46,435 nucleotides of DNA. Origin: an uncultured Spartobacteria bacterium. Its GTDB lineage: Bacteria; Verrucomicrobiota; Verrucomicrobiia; Chthoniobacterales; Chthoniobacteraceae. A program made the translations under genes and the position numbers. Below, piece by piece: positions 35,901 through 44,099 of this stretch. Position 1 is the stretch's first letter. Every line of letters begins with the position of its first letter. The notes below the pieces were generated by a model. It did no database searches, was not told the origin of the DNA, and worked only from the letters and a program-made list of their open reading frames with translations. The DNA lies in assembly GCA_903882875.1 (NCBI GenBank), contig CAIRYQ010000125.1:1-46435 (forward strand), given 5' to 3'.

Positions 35901-36851
35901 TCAGTTCTTTTTCAGAAATTTGTGCAGCCGGCCGAAGGCGCTCCACTCGGTGACGATCAGGTTTCCGTCCTTGTCAATCGAACCACCGTGCGGGGAATTC
36001 GTGATGCCGTCCGTCCATTTGTCCTGCGTGAGGCCGAAATTTGCACGCTGCTTTGCGTCCGTATTGTCGCCGACCTGCGCAGCAATCGAGCCGGATTTGT
36101 CGAGCACGGTCACACGGCCTTGCAACTCGGGAACGATCGCGAGTTCGCCGCGAATTTGGACGGCGGCGGGCATGCGGAGATCCTTCTGGATGACCTTCAC
36201 GAAGTTGCCGTCGAGATCCCAGTATTCGACGCGGTTGTTGTTGCGGTTGCAGACGAAGAGCAGCGGCTTTTCCCCGCGCGTGTCGAGGGCGATGCCGTGG
36301 CACGTCTTGAATTTTCCCTCCTCCTCGCCCGGCCCACCGAACGCCTTCACGAACTTCCGATCCTTGTCGAACTTGTAGATGAAGTTCGAGCCGTAGCCGT
36401 CCGCGACGAAAATGGAGCCGTCCGGCCCGACCGTCACCGCACAGGGATTGAAGCCGCTCGCGTCTTTGCACTTGCCGGATTCCTCTGGGTATTTCAGCGC
36501 CCACTCCTGCGTGCCGTCGAGGCGCAGCTTCACCACCTCATGCTCCCTGCCCCGCGCCCCGTAGATGAACTCCGTGCCGCCCTCTTCGCGGATTTCGAGC
36601 GAGTGGATTTTGCTCGGCCCGCACGCGCGCTGGAATTTTCCGTCATGCGAAAACACGAGGATGCCGCGAGGCGTGTCCGTGGTGACGTAATGGTTGCCCG
36701 CCTTGTCAATCGCGACGCCGCCGTGACACGCGCCCTGCGGCTCTCCGCCGGGCAGCTTGTCGAAAAAGTTCTGGACGTTTTCGTACTTCAGCGTTTCGGC
36801 GAAGGCCTGGACGGAGACCAGTGAGAGGAGGGCGAGCGGGAGGCGTTTCAT
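35901..36851 (-). CDS. Secreted NHL-type six-bladed beta-propeller protein
   Basis: 316 residues from ATG 36851, which opens a signal peptide (MKRLPLALLSLVSVQAFA); the open frame runs upstream to 36914 but has no support there. Repeats of the NHL type recur: HGGVAIDKAGNHYVTTDT, PCAVTVGPDGSIFVADGYGSNFIYKFD, HGIALDTRGEKPLLFVCNRNNNRVEYWD and HGGSIDKDGNLIVTEWS. No catalytic residues can be assigned; such propellers in PVC secretomes are usually binding proteins or lyase-like enzymes of unknown substrate. It is the last gene of the five-gene minus-strand cluster 3. Confidence 0.85.
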   Translation of the reverse strand: MKRLPLALLSLVSVQAFAETLKYENVQNFFDKLPGGEPQGACHGGVAIDKAGNHYVTTDTPRGILVFSHDGKFQRACGPSKIHSLEIREEGGTEFIYGARGREHEVVKLRLDGTQEWALKYPEESGKCKDASGFNPCAVTVGPDGSIFVADGYGSNFIYKFDKDRKFVKAFGGPGEEEGKFKTCHGIALDTRGEKPLLFVCNRNNNRVEYWDLDGNFVKVIQKDLRMPAAVQIRGELAIVPELQGRVTVLDKSGSIAAQVGDNTDAKQRANFGLTQDKWTDGITNSPHGGSIDKDGNLIVTEWSAFGRLHKFLKKN

Positions 36852-36913
36852 AGGCCCGCGCTTTTGCCGCGTGTGCGGATTTTTGCAATCGCGGAGATCA
36901 CATCGCTTCCGCA

Positions 36914-38332
36914 CTATGCAAGCAGCGCCTTCACCACTTCGCCGCTCACATCGGTGAGACGGTAGTTGCGGCCGGTGTGGCGGTACGTGAGCCGCTCGTG
37001 TTCGAGTCCGAGTTGATGCAGAATTGTCGCGTGGAGATCGGGCACGGAAACCGGATTCTCGACGGCGTTGTAGCCGAATTCATCGGTCGCGCCGTGGATC
37101 ATGCCGCCTTTGATCCCACCTCCCGCCATCCACATCGTGAAGCCTTTCGGATGATGATCGCGCCCCTTGCCATTTTCCGCGACCGGCGAGCGGCCGAACT
37201 CTCCGCCCCACACCACTAGCGTCGTGTCGAGCATGCCTCTGGATTTCAGATCATCGAGCAGCGCGGCGATGGGACCATCGGTCTCGGCGCAGTGAAGATC
37301 GTGATTTTTCTTCAGGTCATCGTGTGCGTCCCACGCCTTCGGGCCATCGTTGCCACCGCTGTACACCTGTACGAAGCGCACCCCTCGCTCGACGAGACGA
37401 CGTGCGAGTAGGCAGTTGCGGCCGAAGTGCTGCGTGACGGGTTTGTCGAGGCCGTAGAGTTTGCGGACGGACTCGGGCTCGCGCGCGAGGTCGGTGCATT
37501 CCGAGGCGCTCATCTGCATGCGGAAGGCGAGCTCATACGACGAAATGCGCGCGGCGAGGCTGCTCTCCGCGGGATTCGCGGCGGCGTATTCCTCGTTCCA
37601 TTGCCGCAGCAAATCGAGCCGTGCGCGCTGCTGGCTGCCCGTCACATTTTTCGGCGGCGTGAGATAGGCGATCGGCTCGCCGGCTGAGCGAAATGGCACG
37701 CCCTGGAATGCCGCTGGCATGAAGCCGTTCGACCAGTTCATCGCGCCATTCACCGGCGCGCCCTGGTGATCCAGCATCACGACAAACGCCGGCAGATTTT
37801 CACTCTCCGAGCCAAGCCCGTACGTGACCCACGAGCCCATCGAGGGCCGCCCCGGCTGCGTGAATCCCGTGTTCATCTGAAAAAGCGCGGGCCCGTGATT
37901 GTTGCTCTCCGCGTGGATCGAGCGGATGACACACAGGTCGTCGGCGTGGCGCGCGAGATTCGGAAAAGTCTCAGCCATGTCTATTCCCGCCGCGCCATGT
38001 TTCGCGAAGCGATAGTAGCTTTGCATCGCGATATTCGCCGTCTTGCGGCCCATGAACGCATCCTCGGGCTTCCACACCGGGATGGGCTTGCCGTGCCATT
38101 CGATCAGCCCGGGCTTCGGATCGAAAAGATCCACATGGCTCGGCCCGCCGTACATGAAAAGGAAGATGACCGACTTTGCCTTCGGCGCGAAATGCGGCGG
38201 ACGCGGCGCGAGCGGATTTCGCGAGGCCTCCGACGCGAGAAGCTGATCACCGCCGAGCAAGGAGCGCAGCGCGAGCGCACCGAAACCGCCGCCGGTGAGC
38301 TGGAGCATTTTTCTGCGGGAGAGAAGATTCAT
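36914..38332 (-). CDS. DUF1501 protein, cluster 3
   Basis: 472 residues from ATG 38332, which places the leader LLSRRKMLQLTGGGFGALALRSLLGG (with twin Arg at 6-7) at the N-terminus; longer starts to 38611 would run into the neighbouring gene's DNA. DUF1501 blocks: MYGGPSHVDLFDPKPGL, AESNNHGPALFQMNTGF, VYSGGNDGPKAWDAHDDL, VWGGEFGRSPVAENGKGRDHHP and the C-terminal HERLTYRHTGRNYRLTD. This subtype, with RLTYRHTGR and Y-R-L-T-D, is the one usually paired with PSCyt1-DUF1549-DUF1553 proteins, as here (10-bp gap). Confidence 0.92.
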   Translation of the reverse strand: MNLLSRRKMLQLTGGGFGALALRSLLGGDQLLASEASRNPLAPRPPHFAPKAKSVIFLFMYGGPSHVDLFDPKPGLIEWHGKPIPVWKPEDAFMGRKTANIAMQSYYRFAKHGAAGIDMAETFPNLARHADDLCVIRSIHAESNNHGPALFQMNTGFTQPGRPSMGSWVTYGLGSESENLPAFVVMLDHQGAPVNGAMNWSNGFMPAAFQGVPFRSAGEPIAYLTPPKNVTGSQQRARLDLLRQWNEEYAAANPAESSLAARISSYELAFRMQMSASECTDLAREPESVRKLYGLDKPVTQHFGRNCLLARRLVERGVRFVQVYSGGNDGPKAWDAHDDLKKNHDLHCAETDGPIAALLDDLKSRGMLDTTLVVWGGEFGRSPVAENGKGRDHHPKGFTMWMAGGGIKGGMIHGATDEFGYNAVENPVSVPDLHATILHQLGLEHERLTYRHTGRNYRLTDVSGEVVKALLA

Positions 38333-38342
38333 GCGCGTGGGA

Positions 38343-40568
38343 TTATTCGATGTGGATGAATTCGCTGCTGTTGAACAGCACATGCGCGAGATCCGTGAGC
38401 GCGCGATGGCGGGCCTGCGCAGGCTGCACCTTTTCACCAGCGTAACCATTTTCCCGCGACTGCACGAAGGCGAGCGCCTGCTGCAAGCGCGCATCCGCCG
38501 GCGGGCGCGACATTGCCAGCGCGTAGATGCGACCGACGACACTCGGGAGGTCGCCGCCTTGCTCCGCTGCACGCTCCGCGAGGAAGCCGGCCTGATCCTC
38601 GACAAACTCATCGTTCATCAGCACGAGCGCCTGAGTCGGTACCACGCTCTCGGTGCGCCGCGCGGCGCTCTCCGTCGTCACGGGCGCGTCGAACAGCTCC
38701 ATCATCGGCATGAGCAACTGGCGCTTCACATAGACGTAAACGCTGCGCCGCCACTGCTCAGGCCCCTCGGTGGCGAGCACGGGCCATTTGTTGCGCTGGC
38801 TCGCGGTGAGCAGATCCGCACGGATGCGCGGCTTGATTCCCGCACCGCCCATCTGCGGGTTCAGCTTGCCGCTCACGGAGAGAATGCTGTCGCGCAAAAT
38901 CTCGGCCTCCATGCGCCGGATGTTCATGCGCGAGAAAAGCGTGTTCTGCGGATCGAGACGCCGTCCGGATTCCGTGCCGTGCGACGACTGCCGATACGTC
39001 GCGGAGAGCACGATGAGCCGGTGCACGGGCTTCATCCTGCCGCCGCTTGCGATGAGCTGGCCCGCGAGAAAATCGAGAAGCTCCGGATGGCTCGGACGCG
39101 CGCCGTTGAAGCCGAAGTTGCTCGGAGTGCCCACGATTCCCTCTCCAAAATGATGCTGCCAGATGCGGTTCGCCAGCACGCGCCAGGTGAGCGCATTTTC
39201 CGGCGCACCGATCCACTCGGCGAACGTGCGGCGGCGTCCCGATGACTTCGCATTTTCCGCCGGTGCGGAAAATAGGATCGGCTGCGGCGCGAGCACCGCG
39301 GGTGCGCCGGGCTGAACTTCGGGCCCGCGGTTTTGCAGGCTTCCGCGGCGCAGGAAAAATGTGGGCCGCACTTTCGCGCCCGTCTCGATGAGCGCCTGCA
39401 CGTTGACCTCCTCCTTGCCCTTCGGCTCCTTCGGCACACCGAGTTTTTCCGTGCCGTTGAAGATCGCGAGCAGCCGGTAATAATCCTCCGAAGTGATCGG
39501 GTCGTATTTGTGATCGTGGCAACGCGCGCAGCCCATCGTGAGTCCGAGAAAAACCGACGACGTCGTGGAGATCACGTCGTCGAGTTCATCGAGCCGGTAC
39601 TGCTCCTTGTTGTTGCCCATGTTGTCGTCGTTGCTCGGACCATTCCGGCAAAAGCCCGTGCCCACGAGCGCGTCTTCGTTTGTGCCCTCGACTTCGTCCC
39701 CCGCGAGCTGCTCGGCGATGAAACGCGCGTACGGCTTGTCGTCATTGAAACTGCAGATGACGTAATCGCGATACCGCCAAGCGTGCGGCCGATCGAGGTC
39801 GTTGTGCATGCCGCTGCTGTCCGCATACCGCGCGAGATCCAGCCAGTGCCTTCCCCATCGCTCGCCGTATTGCGGGCTCGCAAGCAGCCGATCCACGATG
39901 CGCTCGTACGCATCTGGCGAAGGATCTTTTGCGAATGACTCCACCTCCTCGGGCGACGGCGGCAGGCCGATCAGATCAAAGCTCACACGCCGAATCAGCG
40001 TCCTCCGATCCGCCTCCGCGGACGGTCGAATCCCCTTCCCTTCCAATCCTGCGAGGATGAAACGGTCCACGTCATTTCGCACCCACGCCACGTCCTTCAC
40101 CGGCGGTGGCCCCGCCTTGCCAAGCGGCTGAAATGCCCAGTGCGTCTTCGCCTGCTCGAAGAGTTTTCCGATGCGCGTCACCTCGCGTTTTCCATCGCGT
40201 GGATCGGGCGCGCCCTTCCTGATCCATTCTTCGAGCGTCGCGATCTGCGCATCGCTGAGCTGCTTCTTCGGCGGCATCTGCAAGTCCTTGTCCGCCCACT
40301 TCACCGCCTTGATCAGCAGCGATTTCGCCGGATCACCCGCGACGATCGCCGGCCCTGTGTCACCGCCCTTCAACGTGCCCTCCTTCGTGTCGAGCAGCAG
40401 GTTTCCCTTCTGCTTTTTCTCCGCGCTGTGGCACTCGTAGCATCGCTCGGCGAGAAGCGGCCGGATCTTGTTTTCAAAAAATTCGGCCTGCGCGGGCGAG
40501 ATGTCAGCGCCGTGGAGAATCGCGAAGAAAAGCGGGGCTGCGAAAAAAGTGCGGAGCGGAAATTTCAC
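38343..40568 (-). CDS. PSCyt1-DUF1549-DUF1553 secreted protein, cluster 3
   Basis: 741 residues from a GTG at 40568. AGGAGG at 40576-40581 lies 7 nt upstream of this GTG, whereas the GTG at 40574 touches it, so the shorter start is preferred. After a signal peptide comes PSCyt1 (about 27-115) with CYECH at C43-H47 and GGDTGPAIVAGDP. DUF1549 (about 150-360) has DLIGLPPSPEEVESF and CARCHDHKYDPIT, and DUF1553 (about 440-720) has VLANRIWQHHFGEGIVGTPSNFG and RRMEAEILRDSIL. This is the full-length three-domain form with an ordinary CxxCH, unlike the CX4CH forms in clusters 1 and 2. Confidence 0.93.
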   Translation of the reverse strand: MKFPLRTFFAAPLFFAILHGADISPAQAEFFENKIRPLLAERCYECHSAEKKQKGNLLLDTKEGTLKGGDTGPAIVAGDPAKSLLIKAVKWADKDLQMPPKKQLSDAQIATLEEWIRKGAPDPRDGKREVTRIGKLFEQAKTHWAFQPLGKAGPPPVKDVAWVRNDVDRFILAGLEGKGIRPSAEADRRTLIRRVSFDLIGLPPSPEEVESFAKDPSPDAYERIVDRLLASPQYGERWGRHWLDLARYADSSGMHNDLDRPHAWRYRDYVICSFNDDKPYARFIAEQLAGDEVEGTNEDALVGTGFCRNGPSNDDNMGNNKEQYRLDELDDVISTTSSVFLGLTMGCARCHDHKYDPITSEDYYRLLAIFNGTEKLGVPKEPKGKEEVNVQALIETGAKVRPTFFLRRGSLQNRGPEVQPGAPAVLAPQPILFSAPAENAKSSGRRRTFAEWIGAPENALTWRVLANRIWQHHFGEGIVGTPSNFGFNGARPSHPELLDFLAGQLIASGGRMKPVHRLIVLSATYRQSSHGTESGRRLDPQNTLFSRMNIRRMEAEILRDSILSVSGKLNPQMGGAGIKPRIRADLLTASQRNKWPVLATEGPEQWRRSVYVYVKRQLLMPMMELFDAPVTTESAARRTESVVPTQALVLMNDEFVEDQAGFLAERAAEQGGDLPSVVGRIYALAMSRPPADARLQQALAFVQSRENGYAGEKVQPAQARHRALTDLAHVLFNSSEFIHIE

Positions 40569-40575
40569 TGACACT

Positions 40576-40581
40576 CCTCCT
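40576..40581 (-). promoter_or_regulatory. Strong Shine-Dalgarno deciding a GTG start
   Basis: On the minus strand the sequence reads GAAAGGAGGAGTGTCAGTG. The AGGAGG core is 7 nt from the second GTG (40566-40568) and one nt from the first, so initiation at the second is favoured. Few other genes in the window show so clear a site. Confidence 0.75.
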
Positions 40582-40611
40582 TTCTAGCGCGAACGCCCAC
40601 GTCCGTCCCAT

Positions 40612-41532
40612 TCATTTTCCCGGCTGCTTCAGTTCATCCCAGAATGCCTTGAAAGTCGTGCGCAGCTTCGCGGTGTCGGCCTCGTTCGGCAGGTTCCACT
40701 CCACGACAAGCTTCGGCATCGCGGCCTTCAGTTTCGCAATGTCCTTCTCGTCGGCCAGCACGTCCTTGAGTTTCAGCGTTTTCAAATTCGGCAGTTTCGC
40801 GAGATGCGTGAAGCCGCCGTCGAACGTCAGCCATGTGCCGGTGATGTTGATTTCTTCGAGCGTCGGGATGTGGCTGAGGATTTCGAGGGAGCGATCCGTG
40901 ATGCGCGGCGTGAATTGCGGGCCGAGGATGATGATTTTCAAATGCGGCAGCACCTGCAACGCACGCACACCCTCGTCCGTCACGCGCGCGGTGTGGAAGA
41001 GGTCCACCTTTTGCAGCGTCTTGATCTGCGCGAGTGCTTTCGGCGCCTCGTCGTCCACGCGGCATCCGCCGAGCCGTACCGCCTCGAGCTTTGGCAGCGC
41101 CGCGAGGTGGACCAGGCCTTTTCCAAAATATCCCTTCGAGTCCGGCGGGCCGAACCAGTGGTCGAGCCCGAAATATTTCAGCTCCTTCCACCCGGCGAAA
41201 CCTTTCAGTCCGTCGTCGGTGAACTGCGCGCTTCCGCCGAAAAAATAATCCACGCCGGTCAGTACACCCATCGCAGCGATGGTCTCGTCATTGAGCCGGA
41301 GCCCGCCGGGACTCATCCAGAGTTTGTGCAGCTTCGGGAATTTTCCGAACACCGCGTAGTCCTCGCGGGTCATCGCGACATTCGATGAAAATGAAATCTC
41401 GCTCACGCTGCCCGCAGCGTCCTTGCGGATTCTCATGCCCCGGGCTTCGAGCTTTGCGGCGAGTTCATTTTCGTCGGCACATGCGGTGAATGGAGCGGCG
41501 AAGATGAGGAGGATTGGGATGAGCGGTTTCAC
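40612..41532 (-). CDS. Secreted leucine-rich-repeat protein
   Basis: 306 residues with a signal peptide (MKPLIPILLIFAAPFTACA). Leucine-rich repeats run from about 65 to 265, with units such as LPKLEAVRLGGCRVDDEAPKAL, LQKVDLFHTARVTDEGVRAL, LPHLKIIILG, IPTLEEINITGTWL and LPNLKTLKLKDVL, matching the bacterial (RNI/cysteine-containing-like) LRR pattern common in Planctomycetes and Verrucomicrobia. It is probably a protein- or glycan-binding component. It begins 6 bp after the esterase gene and is followed 43 bp later by the PSCyt1 gene. Confidence 0.85.
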   Translation of the reverse strand: MKPLIPILLIFAAPFTACADENELAAKLEARGMRIRKDAAGSVSEISFSSNVAMTREDYAVFGKFPKLHKLWMSPGGLRLNDETIAAMGVLTGVDYFFGGSAQFTDDGLKGFAGWKELKYFGLDHWFGPPDSKGYFGKGLVHLAALPKLEAVRLGGCRVDDEAPKALAQIKTLQKVDLFHTARVTDEGVRALQVLPHLKIIILGPQFTPRITDRSLEILSHIPTLEEINITGTWLTFDGGFTHLAKLPNLKTLKLKDVLADEKDIAKLKAAMPKLVVEWNLPNEADTAKLRTTFKAFWDELKQPGK

Positions 41533-41538
41533 GATAGG

Positions 41539-42708
41539 CTATGGATTGACTGGCAGCGCACGCTTGAACCACGCGATCATCTCCTCGTGCATCTCTGGGA
41601 GATATTCGTGGCCGGTGTTCTTGTAGAGCACACTGCGGAAATTCGGGGGCTTGCCGTAAAGCTGGTACACTGCGCCGATTTTCCGCTCCAACACTTCAAC
41701 GCCGTCGGGTGGCGCATTGTAGTCCTGATCCCCGGAGAGCATCAGCATCGGGCGCGGTGCCACGAGCGAATAGATGGCCTCGGTGTCGAAGTGCTTCAGG
41801 ATGCCGGGCACGAAATAATAGATTCCGTGCGACGAACGGTGCGCGAGCAGTTCCGCATAGCGCGTGAAGCATGCGACGCCGACGATGGCGTGGACACGTT
41901 CGTCAATCGCCGCGAGCCACCACGCGCGCGTGCAGCCCATGCTCATGCCAGTCGCGCCGACGCGCGTCATGTCCACCTCGGGTCGCGTCGCGAGGTAGTC
42001 GAGCAGGCATTGCTCGTCGCGCAGCATCAGGCCCCAGAGCGTGTGGCCCTGCCAGAGATGGCGTTTGAAAAGCTCGAGTTCCTGCGCGTCCGCCTTGTCG
42101 CGTTTGCCGCGCGGACCTTTGCCGACGCGCTCGCCGTTGAAGTAGCCGTCAATCGCCGCAACCACGTATCCATTCCGCACGAGCATCCAGCCTGGCGAAT
42201 GCTCGCGATCGGGATTCGGGAGATACTCGTCCTTCGAGCCGCTGTGCCCGTGCATACCGATGACGACCGGCGCGCGGCCGGTGCGCTTTTTCGGAATCGC
42301 GAGGATGCCGGGCACCACCATATCCACGCCGTTGTGAAACTCGAACCGCTCCAACATGAACTCGCCGCGATCCTCGGTGGAAAGCACCTTCACTTTCGAG
42401 GGCGAAGGGCGAGCGGGCATGTCGCCGAGGCACTGTATGAGCGTCGCGCGGATCGCGAGGCGCTCCGTATCCTGCCAACGTTTCAAGTCGGTGGGCACCG
42501 GCCACTCGGGGATTTTCAAATCGCGGAAGGTGTCGGGGATGTCCGTCCATGCGTCGGCAAAATTTTCCACGTAGCGCGGCCCGCCTTTGGATTCCTTCGG
42601 CGTCACACGCGCCTGACCTGTCGCGGATTTCTCCTCGGCATTTGCGGAAAATGTGAGCGCGAGAAAAAGACACGCTCGTGCGAATTGAAGAAGCGGGGGG
42701 ACAGGCAT
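41539..42708 (-). CDS. Secreted alpha/beta hydrolase, acetyl-xylan-esterase/dienelactone-hydrolase-like
   Basis: 389 residues with a likely signal peptide (about 1-24, ending SANA). The hydrolase core has an oxyanion region VVIGMHGHSG (149-157), nucleophile elbow GMSMG with S256, a candidate acid in SGDQDY (D327 or D329) and H367 in KNTGHEY. The large N-terminal extension and the lid region around 285-310 recall the abhydrolase/acetyl xylan esterase families that deacylate plant polysaccharides. As first gene of cluster 3 it gives the operon its only obvious enzyme, which points to carbohydrate ester substrates; that is inference. Confidence 0.86.
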   Translation of the reverse strand: MPVPPLLQFARACLFLALTFSANAEEKSATGQARVTPKESKGGPRYVENFADAWTDIPDTFRDLKIPEWPVPTDLKRWQDTERLAIRATLIQCLGDMPARPSPSKVKVLSTEDRGEFMLERFEFHNGVDMVVPGILAIPKKRTGRAPVVIGMHGHSGSKDEYLPNPDREHSPGWMLVRNGYVVAAIDGYFNGERVGKGPRGKRDKADAQELELFKRHLWQGHTLWGLMLRDEQCLLDYLATRPEVDMTRVGATGMSMGCTRAWWLAAIDERVHAIVGVACFTRYAELLAHRSSHGIYYFVPGILKHFDTEAIYSLVAPRPMLMLSGDQDYNAPPDGVEVLERKIGAVYQLYGKPPNFRSVLYKNTGHEYLPEMHEEMIAWFKRALPVNP

Positions 42709-42787
42709 GGCGACGTGGGACTAAAGCGACAATCCCGAACAGGAGTTCAGCCCGCAAAGTTTTTTGGCGTTCCAATTTCCAAGTTTC

Positions 42788-42807
42788 CCTCACCCGATCG
42801 GGTGAGG
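42788..42807. promoter_or_regulatory. Perfect 20-bp palindrome, candidate operator
   Basis: CCTCACCCGATCGGGTGAGG is its own reverse complement over all 20 bp. It lies 80 bp upstream of the esterase start, a position suitable for a dimeric regulator controlling the cluster 3 operon. It could also be part of the neighbouring hairpin structure. Confidence 0.5.
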
Positions 42808-42842
42808 TGGACGGAGCCCCCCCGGACTCCGCCCACCTTTTT
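42805..42842 (+). terminator. Terminator-like hairpin reading on the plus strand
   Basis: AGGTGGACGGAG (42805-42816) pairs with CTCCGCCCACCT (42827-42838) with one mismatch, and five T follow at 42838-42842 on the plus strand. Geometrically it is a Rho-independent terminator for plus-strand transcription, yet no plus-strand gene lies upstream. On the minus strand it would sit in the leader of the esterase operon. Confidence 0.4.
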
Positions 42843-42853
42843 CCCAACCAACA

Positions 42854-43030
42854 TCAACAAAGTCTCAACGCACCACAATGAACAGCCGCGCCGTGAAGCC
42901 GCGGACGCAGCCTCCCTCCGGAGGCCGACACGATGGCGCTGCCCGGAAGCACGCTCACCGGCATCTCGCGCACACAGGCGGATCCGCCGAGCGGGCGGGC
43001 GGTATTGCGGTCGTGGAGTTGCGTTTTCAT
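42854..43030 (-). CDS. Small hypothetical protein (58 aa), weakly supported
   Basis: ATG at 43030 is preceded by AAGGA at about 10 nt on the minus strand, and the frame gives 58 residues beginning MKTQLHDRNTARPLGG. The first half (RPLGGSACVREMPVSVLPG) looks protein-like; the second half is Arg/His-rich and less convincing. No domain was recognised. The frame is open further upstream but overlaps the M50-like gene there. It may be a real small gene, a decayed one or chance. Confidence 0.3.
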   Translation of the reverse strand: MKTQLHDRNTARPLGGSACVREMPVSVLPGSAIVSASGGRLRPRLHGAAVHCGALRLC

Positions 43031-43098
43031 CGGGTTGCATCCTTGACATAGCCGGAACCGTGCCACGTCCAGCCTGCGCAGAACAAAATCCGCCCGCC

Positions 43099-44001
43099 CT
43101 ACGCGTTTCCCCACAACCGCCCGATGAGATTCACGCACTGCGCGAACACATTTCCCACCCACTCGTAAAACGCCAGCGCGCTCGCCGACAGCTCGCGCAC
43201 GTACGCGCGCAGGCTCACCTCCGGCGCGAAGACGAACAGCGCGCCGCCGAGCAGCATCGCATTCACGAGATAGATCAGCGCGATGGAAAAAATCCGCCCC
43301 GGCCCGAGCAGGTCGCTCTGCCCGCGCGGCAGCACCCACAGCGTGAAGGTGAGATGGAACATCCATGTGAACCCGAGCGCCGCGAGGAAAAATTCGCGCA
43401 GGTAGGGGGCGCCGTTCACAAAGTACGACACGCCCCACGCCGCGAGCACCGGCACCGAGTAGAACGGCCACAGGTACGGCGCGAGCGCGATCAGGAAATT
43501 GTATTTGTTCGTGACGATGTAGCCGCCGTCCGCGCTCACGTGGAATTCCTTGATCCTCCCGCCGAAGACCCGCGCCATCAGCCCGTGCATCACCTCGTGG
43601 CCGAACACATACGCGCGCACCGGGCGCGGGCGTTTCCAGAACAGGAAACAGACGCACGTCCACAGCAGCCACAGCACCGCGCCGAGGCCGAACATCACGA
43701 ACTCATGCGACTTCCAGAACGGCACGCGCCCATGCCGCAGGTTTGCCTTGCTGAAAGTGTTGAAAAGCGCCGCCGTAAAAATCCACACGAACGGCACGAG
43801 ACTCAGACCCGCGAGCGCATTCCACAGCCGGTCGCGCAGCCTCCGGCGCGGACGCTCCGACTCCTCGGCATCATCCGCGATCTGCTCCGCACGCGCCGAC
43901 GCACGCGCCGCGAGCCGACGCGCGGACTGCTCGGGAAATTCGAGCTGTGCGCTATCCCTTTTCCGGGCAGATTTGGATTTGGCGCGGCGCGGCTTGGGCA
44001 C
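43099..44001 (-). CDS. Multi-pass membrane protein with HExxH motif, M50-like putative metallopeptidase
   Basis: 300 residues. A basic, charged N-terminal 55 residues (probably cytoplasmic) precede several transmembrane helices (about 62-80, 103-122, 165-190, 200-225, 235-258). The motif YVFGHEVMHGLMARVFGG has HExxH at H135-H139 with E136 as candidate general base, followed by KEFHVSADGGYIVTNKYNFLIALAPY. This resembles M50-type intramembrane proteases, in which HExxH lies in a membrane helix and a later segment supplies the third ligand, but an NPDG-like motif is not obvious. The 98 bp upstream hold no other gene. Proteolytic activity is inferred. Confidence 0.65.
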   Translation of the reverse strand: MPKPRRAKSKSARKRDSAQLEFPEQSARRLAARASARAEQIADDAEESERPRRRLRDRLWNALAGLSLVPFVWIFTAALFNTFSKANLRHGRVPFWKSHEFVMFGLGAVLWLLWTCVCFLFWKRPRPVRAYVFGHEVMHGLMARVFGGRIKEFHVSADGGYIVTNKYNFLIALAPYLWPFYSVPVLAAWGVSYFVNGAPYLREFFLAALGFTWMFHLTFTLWVLPRGQSDLLGPGRIFSIALIYLVNAMLLGGALFVFAPEVSLRAYVRELSASALAFYEWVGNVFAQCVNLIGRLWGNA

Positions 44002-44099
44002 TGGCGTCGAGCGTGCCGGGTTTGCGGCTTGTTGTCAAAGCGGGGACTGTGACGGCTCTGCCGTTGGACATCCAACGAATCGCATATCCGTAGGCGACG

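Larger units (their letters stand above)
42709..43098. other. Intergenic region with palindromes upstream of the cluster 3 operon
   Basis: 390 bp. It contains a perfect 20-bp palindrome (42788-42807), an adjoining terminator-like hairpin (42805-42842) and one weakly supported small open frame (42854-43030), each listed separately. The cluster 3 promoter must lie here or between 42709 and 42790. No other gene or RNA is supported. Confidence 0.5.
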
